From positions 4,022,273 to 4,086,272 of the forward strand of contig OX291561.1 in the NCBI GenBank assembly GCA_946406115.1: a DNA stretch of 64,000 nt, given 5' to 3'. A program made the position numbers and the translations under genes. The DNA is from Apoda limacodes (Eukaryota > Arthropoda > Insecta > Lepidoptera > Limacodidae). Shown one piece after another: positions 1 to 11,159 of the stretch. The notes beneath the pieces are model-generated. The model was not told where the DNA came from. It saw only the letters and a program-made list of their open reading frames with translations, and did no database searches. Within the stretch, counting starts at the first letter, position 1, and each line of letters opens with the position of its first letter.

Positions 1-87
1 TACAAGTTACAATTACAACTATTGGTTGCCCCATACCGGCAACTGAACCTGGGACCTAACGTTCTACCACTGCGCCACTAGGCCCTA
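1..87 (-). mobile_element. tRNA-derived SINE head, cut by window edge
   Basis: Read on the minus strand this stretch has an A-box-like TGGCGCAGTGG followed by a B-box-like GGTTCAGTTGC at tRNA-like spacing, preceded by ggccta. This is the usual layout of the RNA polymerase III promoter in the 5' head of a tRNA-derived SINE. The body and tail lie left of base 1, so neither the family nor a target duplication can be established. A tRNA gene is unlikely because no cloverleaf folds out of it. Confidence 0.55.
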
Positions 88-503
88 GATAATGCAGAAT
101 ATTAATAAACGATATAATTCAGAATACATTCTATCTAAGGAGCTTAGACAAATTTTTGACGAGGCCTAGGAAGGCAGAATAATCCGTTGATTCTGGCTGC
201 TATTGTTAAGCCATATTAGAGGCCTTCGGGCGGTTTGACCAAACAAATCCGTAACCTAAGATTAGGTCTGATTCCCTCAGACTTGCGAAGTCAAGTCAGT
301 CGCTTTATATAAATACCAGAACCTTCGTCAAATTGTTTGGGTTCGGTAACCGACCCCGAGAAAAGCTGTTTAAGAGTTAAGTCCATAAAGAAGTTAAAAG
401 CTGGTTATCTTGGACGTGTACTGAGCCACGACGGAAATAAAGTTAAAAGAAAATGTCGAACTAGATGACGAAAAATGGTTATGTCAATTAATGTAAAGGC
501 GCC
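88..503. other. No recognised feature
   Basis: AT-rich sequence between the SINE head and the piggyBac insertion. No open frame of note and no repeat family was recognised. If the receptor gene at 5928-6225 continues leftward, this is intronic to it. Confidence 0.5.
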
Positions 504-507
504 TTAA

Positions 508-3402
508 CCCTTTACCGCATGTCGTTTCAAATTTGACGCACTATCATATTGTGTTGAAATATCCGCTTCACAGCATCTGTGATACGTGATGTGAGCTACC
601 ATGATTAGCATGGGTAAAACGGAACGTAACAGAAACACTGGCGAACTCTATCTTATATCTGGTTTGATATTTTTATAATAGAACTTGTCGTTCGGACATT
701 TTTTGCGGTGAGTGATATTGAATAGTTTGCTAAAACTATTTCGATTGCTTTTTGAATGGAAATAAATAAGTTATTTGAGTTTTCTGGATGGAAAATGGAT
801 CCCGCAAGATTCTACAGTAGAACACGTAAGTATTATGATCCATATCTTATTGAAAATATTTTTCCAACTTTGTTCCCAAAATGGAACAGTATGAACTAAG
901 GGCAAGTAAAATATCGACAAATATGGAACTATATGCTTTACCGTTTGTATTAATGCTTGACCAAATATGGAACTCTATGCAGAGGTACTAAAGTAGTATT
1001 AAATATTATTATTAGTATATAATTATGTTATGAAATCTTTATAACTGAGCAGTAGGCAAAGTATTTTTTACGTTTCGTTTTACTTTAAACAGTCTGTATA
1101 TTCAACTTACAGTTATATATTGTTATTGTCATACAAAAACCGTTAGTAGATCTTTTTTTAATTACAGGCATAATTAAGAATCGCGGGCGTAATATTTCTT
1201 TGTTTCCTGAAGAAAGTGAAGATGAAAACCTGTCAGATGTAGATGATTATAACTTACCTCTTAGGACAGCTGCTACCATTGAAGAAACAGACAATGAATC
1301 TGATTATTTTGAAGAAGATGGAAACATTATGTCAGATATAGATGTTATATATTTGAAAGAAGATACTCAAACCGATACTTTTTCTGACGAAGTTGAAGAA
1401 GCGAAAAACTTAGAAGAACCATCAACATCTACAAACATAAAGAGCAGTAACAGAAAAAAGGCACAAAAGAAAACAAAAGAGACACAACAATGGACTAAAC
1501 TGACATGGACCGAGAAATCAATTGATTATGAAAGCCAAAATACCAGTTTCTTAGGTTGTGAAGATCTCCCAGAAGAAATCATGAATTTGCAAACCCCAAT
1601 AAATTTTTTAAGTATCTTTTTCCAACAGAGGCTTTAAATCTAATGCACGAACAAAGAAACCTGTACGCACAACAAGTTCAGATTGAAAAAGCAAATTATA
1701 TAGCTAGGGATGACATCAGTAAATTTATAGGAATTATCATTTATATGTCTGTTGTTCAGTTGCCGCCTACGCACCATTATTGGAGAGAAGGAACATATAT
1801 AGAAAAGGTAGCTTCAACTTTAACTTGTAACAAATTTGAAGAAGTGAAGAGATTTTTGCATTTCTTTGATAAAACCGAAGAATTTAAACCGAACGAACCT
1901 AGTTATGATAAACTACAAAAAATAAGATCATTCCTTGACATTCTGAGACTTCAATTATTGAAGGTCCCTAAAGAAGAGCACTTGGCAGTAGACGAACAAA
2001 TGATACCCACCAAATCAAAAACATCTGGTATGCGACAATATAATTCTAAAAAACCGCATAAGTGGGGATATTTAAATTATGTTTTAAGTGGAGCTTCTGG
2101 CTTCAGTTATGACTTCGACCTATTTACAGGAAAACACAGAGCAGATGTGCCAGAAAACTGTCCAAATCTGGGTGCAACAAGCAATGTGGTAACAAGACTA
2201 GTAGATACCGTACCAAAGAATTTAAATTACAAACTTTTCATTGATAACATTGGTACACCGGTCTACCACTTATAGCTTTCCTACATAGTGTTGGCATACT
2301 ACCACTAGGTACTATTCAATTAAACAGAGCGAAAGACCTTGGTTTACCAAGTACAAAAGAACTATTAAAACGTGGTAGAGGCTACTGCATGGAAAAATGC
2401 ACTGAAGTCAATGAAGTTGAACTTAGCGTCACCACATGGGTTGATAATAAATTGGTGAATTTATGTTCCTCTTACGTTGTCAAGGATCCTATGACAACTG
2501 TGAAAAGATATTCAAAAGAAAAGAAGGCGAAAATCGAAGTTCCTCGCCCTAAAGCTGTTGAAGTATACAATAAATACATGGGTGGGGTGGATATATTGGA
2601 CGCTATGTTAGGGTTCTACAGAATTAATATTAGAAGCAAAAAATGGTACCACCGCATCTTTTTCCATTTGATAGATTTAGTTTGCGCAAACAGTTGGCTT
2701 TTATGGCGTCGCCGTTATAAGCAAAAACGTGACGATACATACATGCCGTTATTAGATTTTAAATTATACATTGCTGATTTTCTGATGCGGGAAACGACTG
2801 GAGTTTTCACGCCCACAACACGAAAAAGGGGGCGTCCCCTTTTGGATCACAATATAGAAAATATAAGAAAACCAAAAAAGGCGACGTATTGAGCTGCCCC
2901 CTCGAGAAGTAACAGAAGATGGCATAGGCCACTGACCCAAAAGTCACATTTATACTGCAGCAAGTGTAATTGCCACTTTTGCCTTAATAAGGATCGTAAC
3001 TGCTTTAAATCATTTCATATGACAGTTTTGGAATAAATCTTTAGCATTGTGTACAAAAATATTGTTTTCTAAATAACCTTGATGATAATTATTTTAAGAT
3101 TTCTTTAAATATTTTTTTGGTAAAAATATATTATTAATTAATTAATTATTATATAATAATAAATATAATAATATATATAATAATAATAATAAACATATTA
3201 CTGTATAAGTTCCATATTTGGCAGGGCATTCAAATTGTATTAGACTGCACAGTGTTCCAAATATGGTAACTCGAGCTTTTATTGCGTTTTATTTTGTTTT
3301 GATGGATAAGAAATTATTTTATTATTTTTTGGGGTCACTTTTTATGATACATAATCACATGAATTAATTTGAAGCGATTTAAAAAATCCATGCGGTAAAG
3401 GG
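508..3402 (+). mobile_element. piggyBac-like DNA transposon, nearly complete
   Basis: The element begins with CCCTTTACCGCATG at 508-521 and ends with the exact inverse CATGCGGTAAAGGG at 3389-3402, a 14-bp perfect terminal inverted repeat. The left flank is TTAA (504-507), the canonical piggyBac target; the right flank is TTAT (3403-3406), one substitution away. The CCCT-type terminus, TTAA target and encoded DDE_Tnp_1_7 transposase all agree. At 2895 bp it has the length of a full element, and a subterminal 'ttcaaatt' motif occurs near both ends. Inactive in this copy because the transposase frame is broken. Confidence 0.93.
795..2892 (+). pseudogene. piggyBac transposase, two frameshifts
   Basis: Transposase of the piggyBac family (DDE_Tnp_1_7 fold), which cuts and pastes the element at TTAA. 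I infer two exons: a short first exon from ATG 795 to 825 (donor gtaagt) and a main exon from 1168 after 'tttaattacag'; the phases match. Order of parts: acidic N-terminus (EESEDENLSDVDDY), then the core with first aspartate in HLAVDEQMIP, second in the LFIDN block, third in NKYMGGVDILDAMLG, then a basic tail (RKRGRPLLD) without an evident cysteine-rich C-terminal finger. The frame is lost near 1603 (one T missing from a T run) and near 2247 (one extra base); homology continues in the next frame each time. Length without the indels is about 585 residues, normal for the family. Only these two lesions are visible, so decay is modest. Confidence 0.9.
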
Positions 3403-3406
3403 TTAT

Positions 3407-4461
3407 GAAGAATAATTATAAAGGCAACGTGTCGCTCAACATGTAGGTAGGTACATACAGCAAAGTTGTTCAACAGCACGCGATGTTGCATAAGGACGTG
3501 CGTCATGTTGCGTGGACAAAGAACTTGGCTTGGCTAAAGTAAGTTCAATCCGATTACTGATTTTGAATTAGTACAAACATTTTACACTCGCCACCTAGAG
3601 CGCTTCGATTCAATAAATGAGAATATTCTAGCGACATTTAATTTTGTTTCTGTGTGTAATAGGGGGGAAAGGGCTATAGCGAAACAAAGTTTAACGGGTC
3701 AGCTTTTATAAAGTATACTTTTACAAACTCTGCAATAAATAAAAAAAACGAATAAAAAGAATTACAAAAAAAATATGATGAGCTTAATAAAAAAAAATCA
3801 ACATGCGTAATCTAAATGTGTTATGTTTATGTCTTACCATGTCTTATTTTGTAAACTTACAATCTAAAATGTATATATGTACATCTTTACGGCTTACATC
3901 CCCAGAAAGGGGTAACCAGTGGCTGTATGCTTAGCGACATTATAATCATAATTTTTTGATTTTCAGTTTTCAAAATAAGACAAATAAAAAAGTGTATGTA
4001 GATCAATTTCTCGAATTGGCTGTATAATTTATCTAACTCCAATAGTTGTAATATTGTAAAGACGTAAGTAAAATATAAAAATATTAATTACAATCTAATC
4101 AAGGAGCGTACTCTCAAATAAGAAACAATACGAAACGAAAATTCTAATCACAAGTACTTTATTCTGTCAAGAATTTTGTTATTAGAATTGAGGTTGGCAC
4201 AATGATTTATAACAATAAGGTTTTTGTCCCAAGTGGATAGAAAACGAGAAATTTTTTATTATAATGACGAAATTTAATTCAATTATTCTTTCGGTAACAC
4301 AGATAAAAAACTGCTTTGTTTTACTAGTATTTCTTATTCAATTAGCGCTACCTTACACAAATTATTCTCGTGAAATAGCTTGTCTTTTTTTAATATGCGA
4401 TAAAAATTAAATTAAGGGCACAAGTGAGGCAAAAACGCGCATTAAGATACTAGAATTTTTT
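3407..4461. other. No recognised feature
   Basis: AT-rich noncoding DNA with homopolymer A and T runs. No convincing frame, repeat or RNA was recognised. Probably intronic to the receptor gene whose first exon lies at 5928-6225. Confidence 0.5.
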
Positions 4462-4890
4462 TTTTTTCTGACTGACTATACTGTTGGCTGCTGAGCCAAC
4501 TGAAGGAGACTCAGCCCATATAGCGCCCAACGCTGAAGGTCTCCCTGCGGGGTGAGCCTCGGCTTGGGTTGTCGCTCTCGGGGGCGCTCCTTCGACCGGA
4601 GTGAGTCAACGCCAGGAGGGGAGTTCCCCGTTACGCGGGGGCGGTTGCGATTGAGTGGGGGCGAGCAGCGCCCCGGCACTCTTTGATACCTCGTGTATCC
4701 TTGTGGGCACCGACAAACCCGGGGACGTCGGCGTCGTGTTTGGGGGGAGGCCCTATTAGGGGAGGTTGTAGGGACTAATCTTGCCATCCGGATAGCGAGA
4801 TCGTCATCTAGGGCCGTTAGTAAGTGCCGAGGCCGCCTAACGATAGTTTTATGACCGTGCCGAGGTCGGTCGGGGGGATGAAGAAATCAT
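4462..4890 (-). mobile_element. Jockey-type LINE 3' end (5'-truncated)
   Basis: On the minus strand this GC-rich block ends in 'cagtcagtcag' plus a poly-A run, as expected of a 5'-truncated non-LTR retrotransposon copy. The same ~430 bp recurs on the plus strand at 25325-25772, including 'aggtatcaaagagtgccgg', 'ttgggcgct' and the same tail. The 'gagcgttgggcgctatat' motif also follows a reverse-transcriptase remnant at 46002-46690, which ties the family to a Jockey-type LINE. The open frame inside (about 100 codons) is proline/arginine-rich and looks like 3' sequence rather than an enzyme. Confidence 0.65.
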
Positions 4891-5495
4891 TACACCGGTC
4901 CCTATAATATATTCCCATTGTTGAGGCATAAATGGTCCATAGTCCATTACGCGAGCCCAATGCGAATTATGGACTTTACATATTATCAATCATTCATCTG
5001 TATTAAATTATGGAAACGGAATGAATAAATTACATGAGTGTAAAGTTTGCACCTCTTTTTTTTTTTCTAAGTGTGTGCCCGGATTGTGTTTATCTTCTGT
5101 TGTATTGAAAAAATGAAAACATTACTTAGTGTGTAATTGGAGCACATCACAGCACAACTTTTGTTTCAATGAAATAAATAAATTGTTAAATTAATAGTTG
5201 TCGTAGAAGAGAAGTGTGTTATAAATTAGAAAGTTAGACACAAACTTAAATAAATTTGATCTGATTTTTAAAATAATTAATTTTTCCTTTTTCGTACATC
5301 GTTCAAGTCGGTTGTTATTTTTGTAAAAAAAAAAATTTTTTTTAATTATGTCCGCGTACAGATACAAGGAATCATTACACCGGCCTCTATATATCGGCAT
5401 TGTTGAGGCATCCCCACCTTCTTCTATACATATGTATATTCATCTTATTTAACTATGGGAGAAAATTACATGAGTGTAACGTTTGCACCGCCATT
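4887..5495. repeat. Two diverged copies of a ~130-170 bp segment
   Basis: The block from 'atcattacaccgg' through 'attgttgaggcat' to 'acatgagtgtaa' and 'gtttgcacc' occurs at about 4887-5055 and again at about 5368-5495. The first copy has extra sequence in the middle ('ggtccatagtcc...agcccaatgcgaattatggac', about 4925-4975) that resembles the SINE tail family seen at 7055 and 27105. This suggests a local duplication, one copy of which carries a SINE fragment, or two copies of one short element. Confidence 0.45.
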
Positions 5496-5927
5496 TTGCA
5501 TATATATGGAATTAATAACGGATGCATGCGGACGAAGTCTGTGTAAAATAAACTTATTAATAATATTCTATGATTATGTAATTTTAGGTGAAATTTAACA
5601 GAAGATTTACTTTATAGGGGTAAAGAACGGAGAAGAGCTTATATTTTACATGTGAAGAATAGAGAAAAACTTATATATTAATTCAAATTTAACCTATTAC
5701 TAAAGTTATGTAAAAAAAATTGGATTATTCAAAAACAACGCTGTGTCATATGTTTTTTACATGGTTATTACAAACCTTTTGTAAAAATTTTAGCCGAACT
5801 CAAACCCTATAAGCCCTTAAACTTAATTTCATTTCATTTTATATACGTAGTTCATACGTTTAACATTTCTGAGTGCTGCACACCGCCGCACAGTATTTGT
5901 ATCATTGCCCCTGAAATCGAAACTCAC
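5496..5927. other. Probable intron sequence, nothing recognised
   Basis: AT-rich sequence immediately downstream (minus strand) of the splice donor of the receptor exon. No second exon with the expected TM2-TM3 residues is visible here or anywhere down to base 1, so the first intron exceeds 5.9 kb. Confidence 0.5.
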
Positions 5928-6225
5928 CAAAAAGTAACAGCAGCAGGTCGCTTACAGCCAGACTGAAGAGGTAATAGTTAGTTGGCGTCCGCATAGCCCT
6001 GTGCTTGGCAACGACGAGGCACACGGCGAGGTTTCCGGCGACACCAGTGAGAAACAACACCAGCAGCGTCGCTGACACTGGGAGCGCCTCTCGCAGCGGC
6101 ATCCGGGCTGGGCCCATGCGGGTCCACAGCATAGCCTCCTCACTACACTCGAATGAACTGGCATTTGTGCAACGGAACAACAGCTGGTCAACACTTTCGT
6201 TTGGACGTAGATACGGTATTGACAT
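5928..6225 (-). CDS. Neuropeptide GPCR (pyrokinin/PBAN/CAPA-receptor type), first coding exon
   Basis: First coding exon of a rhodopsin-class receptor. The ATG at 6225 ([11 protein letters not shown]) is chosen because an in-frame TAA lies six codons upstream. About 50 extracellular residues carry two N-glycosylation sequons (NES, NAS). A hydrophobic TM1 follows, with the class A motif GNLAVCLVV, then intracellular loop 1 [14 protein letters not shown] and the start of TM2, [13 protein letters not shown]. The exon stops in phase 1 at 5928 with donor G|gtgagt. [19 protein letters not shown] is the hallmark of insect receptors for pyrokinin, PBAN/diapause hormone and CAPA peptides (neuromedin-U-receptor relatives, Gq-coupled plasma-membrane proteins); which of these cannot be told from one exon. 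The remaining six helices lie beyond the left edge. Frame and splice site are intact, so I take it as a live gene. Confidence 0.8.
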
Positions 6226-6430
6226 TTTACACTTTATCACTTACTGCCCAATATTTAAAGTTCAATTATTATTTTCCTTTACTAAAAATATGAAGAAAGT
6301 AATAGGTTGTACTTTAACGTGACTTTGACCAACTTTGAGCAACGGGACACAGACACTTCAAAATAGGGAATTAACATTACAATATCGATTTTCACCAGTT
6401 AATTTATCCTGTTATAAATATTAACCATAT

Positions 6431-6716
6431 TGCCGCTATAACAACAAATATTAAAAAATTTAATAAAGTAAATATTTAAGGGGCTCCCATACTACAAACG
6501 TGATTTTTTTGCTCGTTTTTGCTCGACATTGATAAGGACAACAGGTAGACGCTTGCAATATTCACAGAATATTTAGTTATATATTCAATTTCAAAATAAA
6601 TGATTAAATTAAAATAAAACAAGTATTTAAGGGCGGCATTTGGTTGCCGTTTTTATACATAATGGTACGGAACCCTTCGTGCGCGAGTCCGACATACACT
6701 TGGCCGATTTTTTACT
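6431..6716 (-). repeat. Repeat family A copy, truncated
   Basis: On the minus strand it starts at 'ggccaagtg' and 'gcgcacgaagggttccgtacc', passes 'atgtcgagcaaaaacgagc' and breaks off after 'ttgttgttatagcggc'. Full copies (29275-29728, 34803-35194) continue to 'gggtacggaaccctaaaaa', so the far end is missing here. It lies about 200 bp upstream of the receptor start codon. Confidence 0.7.
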
Positions 6717-7054
6717 ACAGTGTTGCGCTGTTTGATAAATTATAATAATGTTACAGACGTTTATTTTTCCTTTATTTATGTTATGAGTTGTTACAACTAC
6801 CACTGCTTGCAATAGTTCTAAAGATAATTATTTAATAAAACCGTACATCAGAAAAGTTAACATTATGTAGTAACATATAATATGCGAGTCTAGACGTCTA
6901 GATGTTTACTTGTTTTTCGGCTCAGACACACTTTTTATATTTTAATTGATTGCTCATAATTAAGGGACAAATGTTACCCATTTTTTTGGGGTTTGAGTTT
7001 TTACAGTGCCTTAAAAGTACAATAGTTGGCGCTTGTTTTATATAAACATATATA
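6717..7054. other. No recognised feature
   Basis: AT-rich noncoding sequence; it could hold the promoter and 5' leader of the receptor gene, but no TATA or initiator pair convinced me. Confidence 0.4.
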
Positions 7055-7195
7055 TCTCTCGCTTTTTCTCGCCAGCCTTCATACGTCCCCACTGTTGGGG
7101 CACGGCCTACCCTCATAAGCAAGGGTGATTTGGGCCATAGTCCGTCCACACGTGGGCCAGTGCGGATTGTGGCCTTAACATATGTCTTTTTTTTA
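7055..7195 (-). mobile_element. SINE tail fragment
   Basis: Contains 'acgtccccactgttggggc' then 'tttgggccatagtcc' and 'gtgcggattgtgg', the antisense of a tRNA-derived SINE abundant in Lepidoptera. Two longer copies lie at 27105-27650. The tRNA head is missing here. Confidence 0.65.
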
Positions 7196-10100
7196 TACAT
7201 ATATATGTCACAGACAAATTGTGGAATTCAGTGTTTTACTTAACAGCTAACCATTTTATAAAACAGAGCCGTTTTGTATTATGGCTGATCAACGTGTAGC
7301 CGGATTGTCATTGTAATACGTTCTACAGTATGGCAGCCTACGGTTAGCCACATGTATCTTAGGAACAAAATTTAAGTAGATAAAGTAAGGGGCGAGTATC
7401 GTAGAGACGAGCCTTTAGGTAGGTAGTAAGGCACAAGCAGATGGAATGTCAGATTCGAATAGCGTCATAGTAAACTTGGTATTGTATCTACGTTATGAGT
7501 ACTGCATTATTTTTTTTCAATATATATTTATCGCCGCCAAGAAAATTAGGTAATAAAACTAAATTGACACCAAAGACTGCCAAAGCAACGGTTAATTACC
7601 GTTTAATTACATTGACGAACGCAAAGCGCTTAATACAAGGCGGCGGTTGTTTCTTCAGCTGTTTTATAATCCGGCTGAACGTGAACCCGCTGTAATACAA
7701 AATGGCTTTGTTTTATAAAAAAGTTAGCTGTTATGCAACACAACAAATTCTACCATTTGACTGCGACATACATATGGAGCGTAACTTTTCTAAGAAGAAC
7801 ATCGAAACTTATATATATATAAAATATATATATTTATTTTAAATTTATCTACTTGCCAATGTAAAAAAAAATATTTAAAGGAAACAGACTCGCATTAACA
7901 TAAATTTCCGTAGCAAAAAGATTATTTTCTTTTGTCAGCATCGTAATGCAATTTTTTTTTGTAGAATATGTGATCAGTAATCATAAAAAATAAAACTGTA
8001 CACAATAAGTAGTAAAACGTTACGCGTTTGTTATTAATTTGGTTACTTAATCCCAAAAAGCAGTGAGGTGCATATTTTCGGAAACGGAAGGTAATGATTT
8101 TTCAATATACTTTGAGTTATAAATCAAAAACTGTTAAATTTAATTTATTTATAGAGTCTTTTCAAAATGTATGTTTGGGCTCTCTTAATTATTGTATTGT
8201 TAATAATGATATGAATAATGAAAGATACAGTCAAATATCTAAATATCACTGTTAAAATATCTTTTTGTATACGTTACCCTATAGACCAAAAATCATAAAA
8301 TTTTGTAGTTAATATTTTCATTATAACTAATCATTTTTTTTTATTTTAAACTGAATAAATATAACACTTAAAATTAAATCCAGTTCAGTATATACACTTC
8401 TATCGGAAAATAAAATTTTAAATTAGCAATTATTTTTAACAACTGCAAATTAACGATTAAACACACAGTAATAATTCATTCCACGTCACCATTTCTTTTA
8501 TATAAACTTTTTTACTAACTTCAATTCAAAATTTTGTTTTAAAATCACTGTCAAGATTAATTGAATTAATTACAGTTCCAAACTACTAAGTTTACTATTT
8601 GTTCAAAGTATGAACTTCATCTTATTCACTTATTTATTATCTTTTCAACTAGTTATATTACATCTAATAAACGAATTGAATTACATTAAACATTTATATA
8701 ACATTATTTAAACGTATTTCAAGAGTTTGAATAAATAAAGTTCATTACGCACGTAGCACAAAGCTACGCGCTACGAGCTACGACGGCGCTACGCGACCGT
8801 AGCTCCATAGCGAAGATACACGACTGCCGAGTCAACAATTCATAATACGTGCAAGTTAACATTATTCGTATTTTTATATGTTCATCTGCAAATATAATAA
8901 AGGACCATACCTAAATATTTATTAGGTACATTGATTTTTTAAAACCAATGAAATCGCTCATAGGGTTTAAGCAAATTTTATAGTCTATTCCTATCTATAG
9001 TTTATCTATATTCCTATCTATATTACTCTGTTTCAAAATTTTTACGTAAATCTCCTAATTTTTTTTAGCGTACTGTACCTTACAAGAAATGAAAAAACCC
9101 CTTAGAAAATCAATTCCGTGACCGTCCGCGTACAAGGTTAGAAGTTTTTCTTGAAAATGTAGAAAAGAAACGTAGAAACATGAAAAATTGGAATAATAAT
9201 ACATCTTCATTATATTTTTTTTTTGAATATTGGTGACCTCCAAGTTTAGTGCCAATAAAAATAGTTGAAATTGACTTAGTTTTAGGCATATCATTTCAAA
9301 GGGCTTCAATTTAAGGACTTTAAGGATCCTTTTTTAAGATCCTTTAATGATCGGTTTTCTTTTTTAATTTTAAGTTCAGTTGTATCCAAAAATTGATCTT
9401 TCCTACTCCCCACAATTCTCCTACTAACCCCATTAAAACTGAATTTTAGTTTCTGAGCTGTAGATTACAGGGAAATTGCACGTTTTTTTCGACACTATAA
9501 TAGTGACGGGGGAAAAAGTATTTTATTAAATCTCGGAAATATCAACTACTTAATTGTTATTTCAATACGGAACCCTAATTATGCTAGCCTAAATTGCTTT
9601 TAACCGTTGTTTATTGAATCATCGAACACTTGATATTAACTACCTCTCTATATTTTATAATACTCAACTTTTTTCTGTCTGTCTGTATGTTCTTTTCACG
9701 GCTAAACTGTTGGATTAAACTCGACGTTTGGCAAAGTTATAACAAAACGTCATGTGTGAGTCTGATTAGCTCACAGAGGGTTAAAAGAAATTTGGCTGAA
9801 TCGCTGAACTTTGGCTTAGCTGATTTTAATGAAATTTTATGAGAAAGGGGACAGAACATAGCCACTAAAAGTTACCACAGGAATAACAGTAACCGAATCC
9901 CACGCTGTAAGCCAAATTCATCGCGGGCGAAACCGCAGGCAAGAGCTGGTATTATTATATAATTAAATATTTTCACCTTTCGTATGTGGGGTTTTTTTCA
10001 CATACATAAGGTGCGTTTGTTTCGATATAAAAGCTACGAGATTTCGACGTCTAGCATCCTTTCTATTAGCATTGGTATCAAAATATTATTTCTAAGTGTT

Positions 10101-10204
10101 AGTATTAGGTACTTGTGAGTGACAAATGATCAAGCGTTCGTTTTCTATTATAAAAAAGATTATTATGATATGATCTCACCAAATCATCCAGATATAAAAT
10201 CTGC
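7196..10204. other. AT-rich intergenic DNA, one GC-rich repeat patch
   Basis: No gene recognised. At 8748-8815 a patch of repeated 'gctacg' words (agctacgcgctacgagctac) stands out against the AT-rich background and looks like a short interspersed-repeat fragment. The small open frames here lack family motifs and are probably chance. Confidence 0.45.
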
Positions 10205-10290
10205 AACAAAACAATACTAGCCTCCGCCTGCGGCTTCGCCCTCGGTTATCTTTGTGATATTCCTAAGGGAACTCTTTGATTATAGTAACT
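10205..10290 (+). repeat. Repeat family B fragment
   Basis: 'atactagcctccgcctgcgg' followed by 'cttcgccc' and 'attcctaagggaact' matches the start of a lepidopteran interspersed repeat also seen at 15765, 18140, 23210, 28912 and, most fully, 43968-44526. Confidence 0.55.
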
Positions 10291-10598
10291 TACACTTGAC
10301 ATTTTTATAAGAAGATATTCTCGTATCCTTCCGTCATAAAATCATAAAATTTCAATAAAATCAGCTAAGCGGTTCAATGCAATTGCTTTTAACCCTTTGT
10401 GCTCTAATCCGACCCACACTCAAAACAAATAAATCGAACGCAAATATTGTTTGAATAAAGACTTGCTGGTACGACGGCCCATGGTCGCGCTGCCGGCTGA
10501 ATAAAAAAAAAAGAAATATATTTAAATTGCGCGAACTACAGCCCGCGTTTTCGTCAATTTTCACGGATTGTTAGATATTCATAGTTTTGTTTTGAAAA

Positions 10599-10766
10599 AT
10601 GAGGTTTTCAAGTGACATTGAAAGTATAGCATTAACTCCTGAAAGTATTAGAACTGACGCAAGAAATGTGATGGATAATCTATTACCTGCAAAATCCCGG
10701 GAGAAATATATGAAAGCCTATGGTAATTTTATTGAATGGAGAAATGCAAGAGGAGCCGAGAATTAG
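10599..10766 (+). pseudogene. N-terminal fragment resembling a Crypton-type tyrosine recombinase
   Basis: A 55-codon frame from ATG 10599 to TAG 10766. The part reading NLLPAKSREKYMKAYGNFIE resembles the SAM-like DNA-binding start of insect proteins related to Crypton tyrosine recombinases, as I recall them. The frame stops where those proteins continue, and no catalytic R-H-R-Y region follows. It is either a 5' fragment of such an element or a truncated domesticated copy. The resemblance rests on memory of a short motif. The next stretch, to 11160, holds nothing recognised. Confidence 0.4.
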
Positions 10767-11159
10767 CGAGCCTTAGCCGATTCGAAAAATTCTTTTTTTT
10801 GTTTGAAAGTACCCTTTCCAACTTTGCTTACTTTCCAGGTGGTCCCATGGTCATCAGGTCAGAATATAATTAGGGGATGAGATGGAATATAATAATAAGG
10901 AATCCTGATGAAATCGAGGGAACTTTTAAAATTTTATAGGCACACTTAAAGAGATTTGGGTACTGTTTTAGTGTGCAAGAAAATAAGCCAAAGGGTCACT
11001 TAAAAGTAAAAAATTATAAAAGGTTTGTGTACTCCGATACACGACTTGAGTTTCCTCGGTCTGCACACTTCTTGTTTTTTGTAACTTACATAAATGATAG
11101 TACGGACCTACGGTGGGCGGACCCTCACACTCGCACTTGACTGTTTTTAATGTAACCAG

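Noticed and set aside
4476..4787. 103-codon arginine/proline-rich minus frame as a gene
   Set aside because: The homologous block at 25325-25772 does not keep the same frame, and both end in a LINE-type A tail.
6005..6322. 105-codon plus frame
   Set aside because: Antisense of the GPCR exon.
8748..8815. Possible regulatory palindrome in the gctacg-rich patch
   Set aside because: The words recur as a simple interspersed-repeat patch; no symmetrical operator or hairpin of meaningful length.
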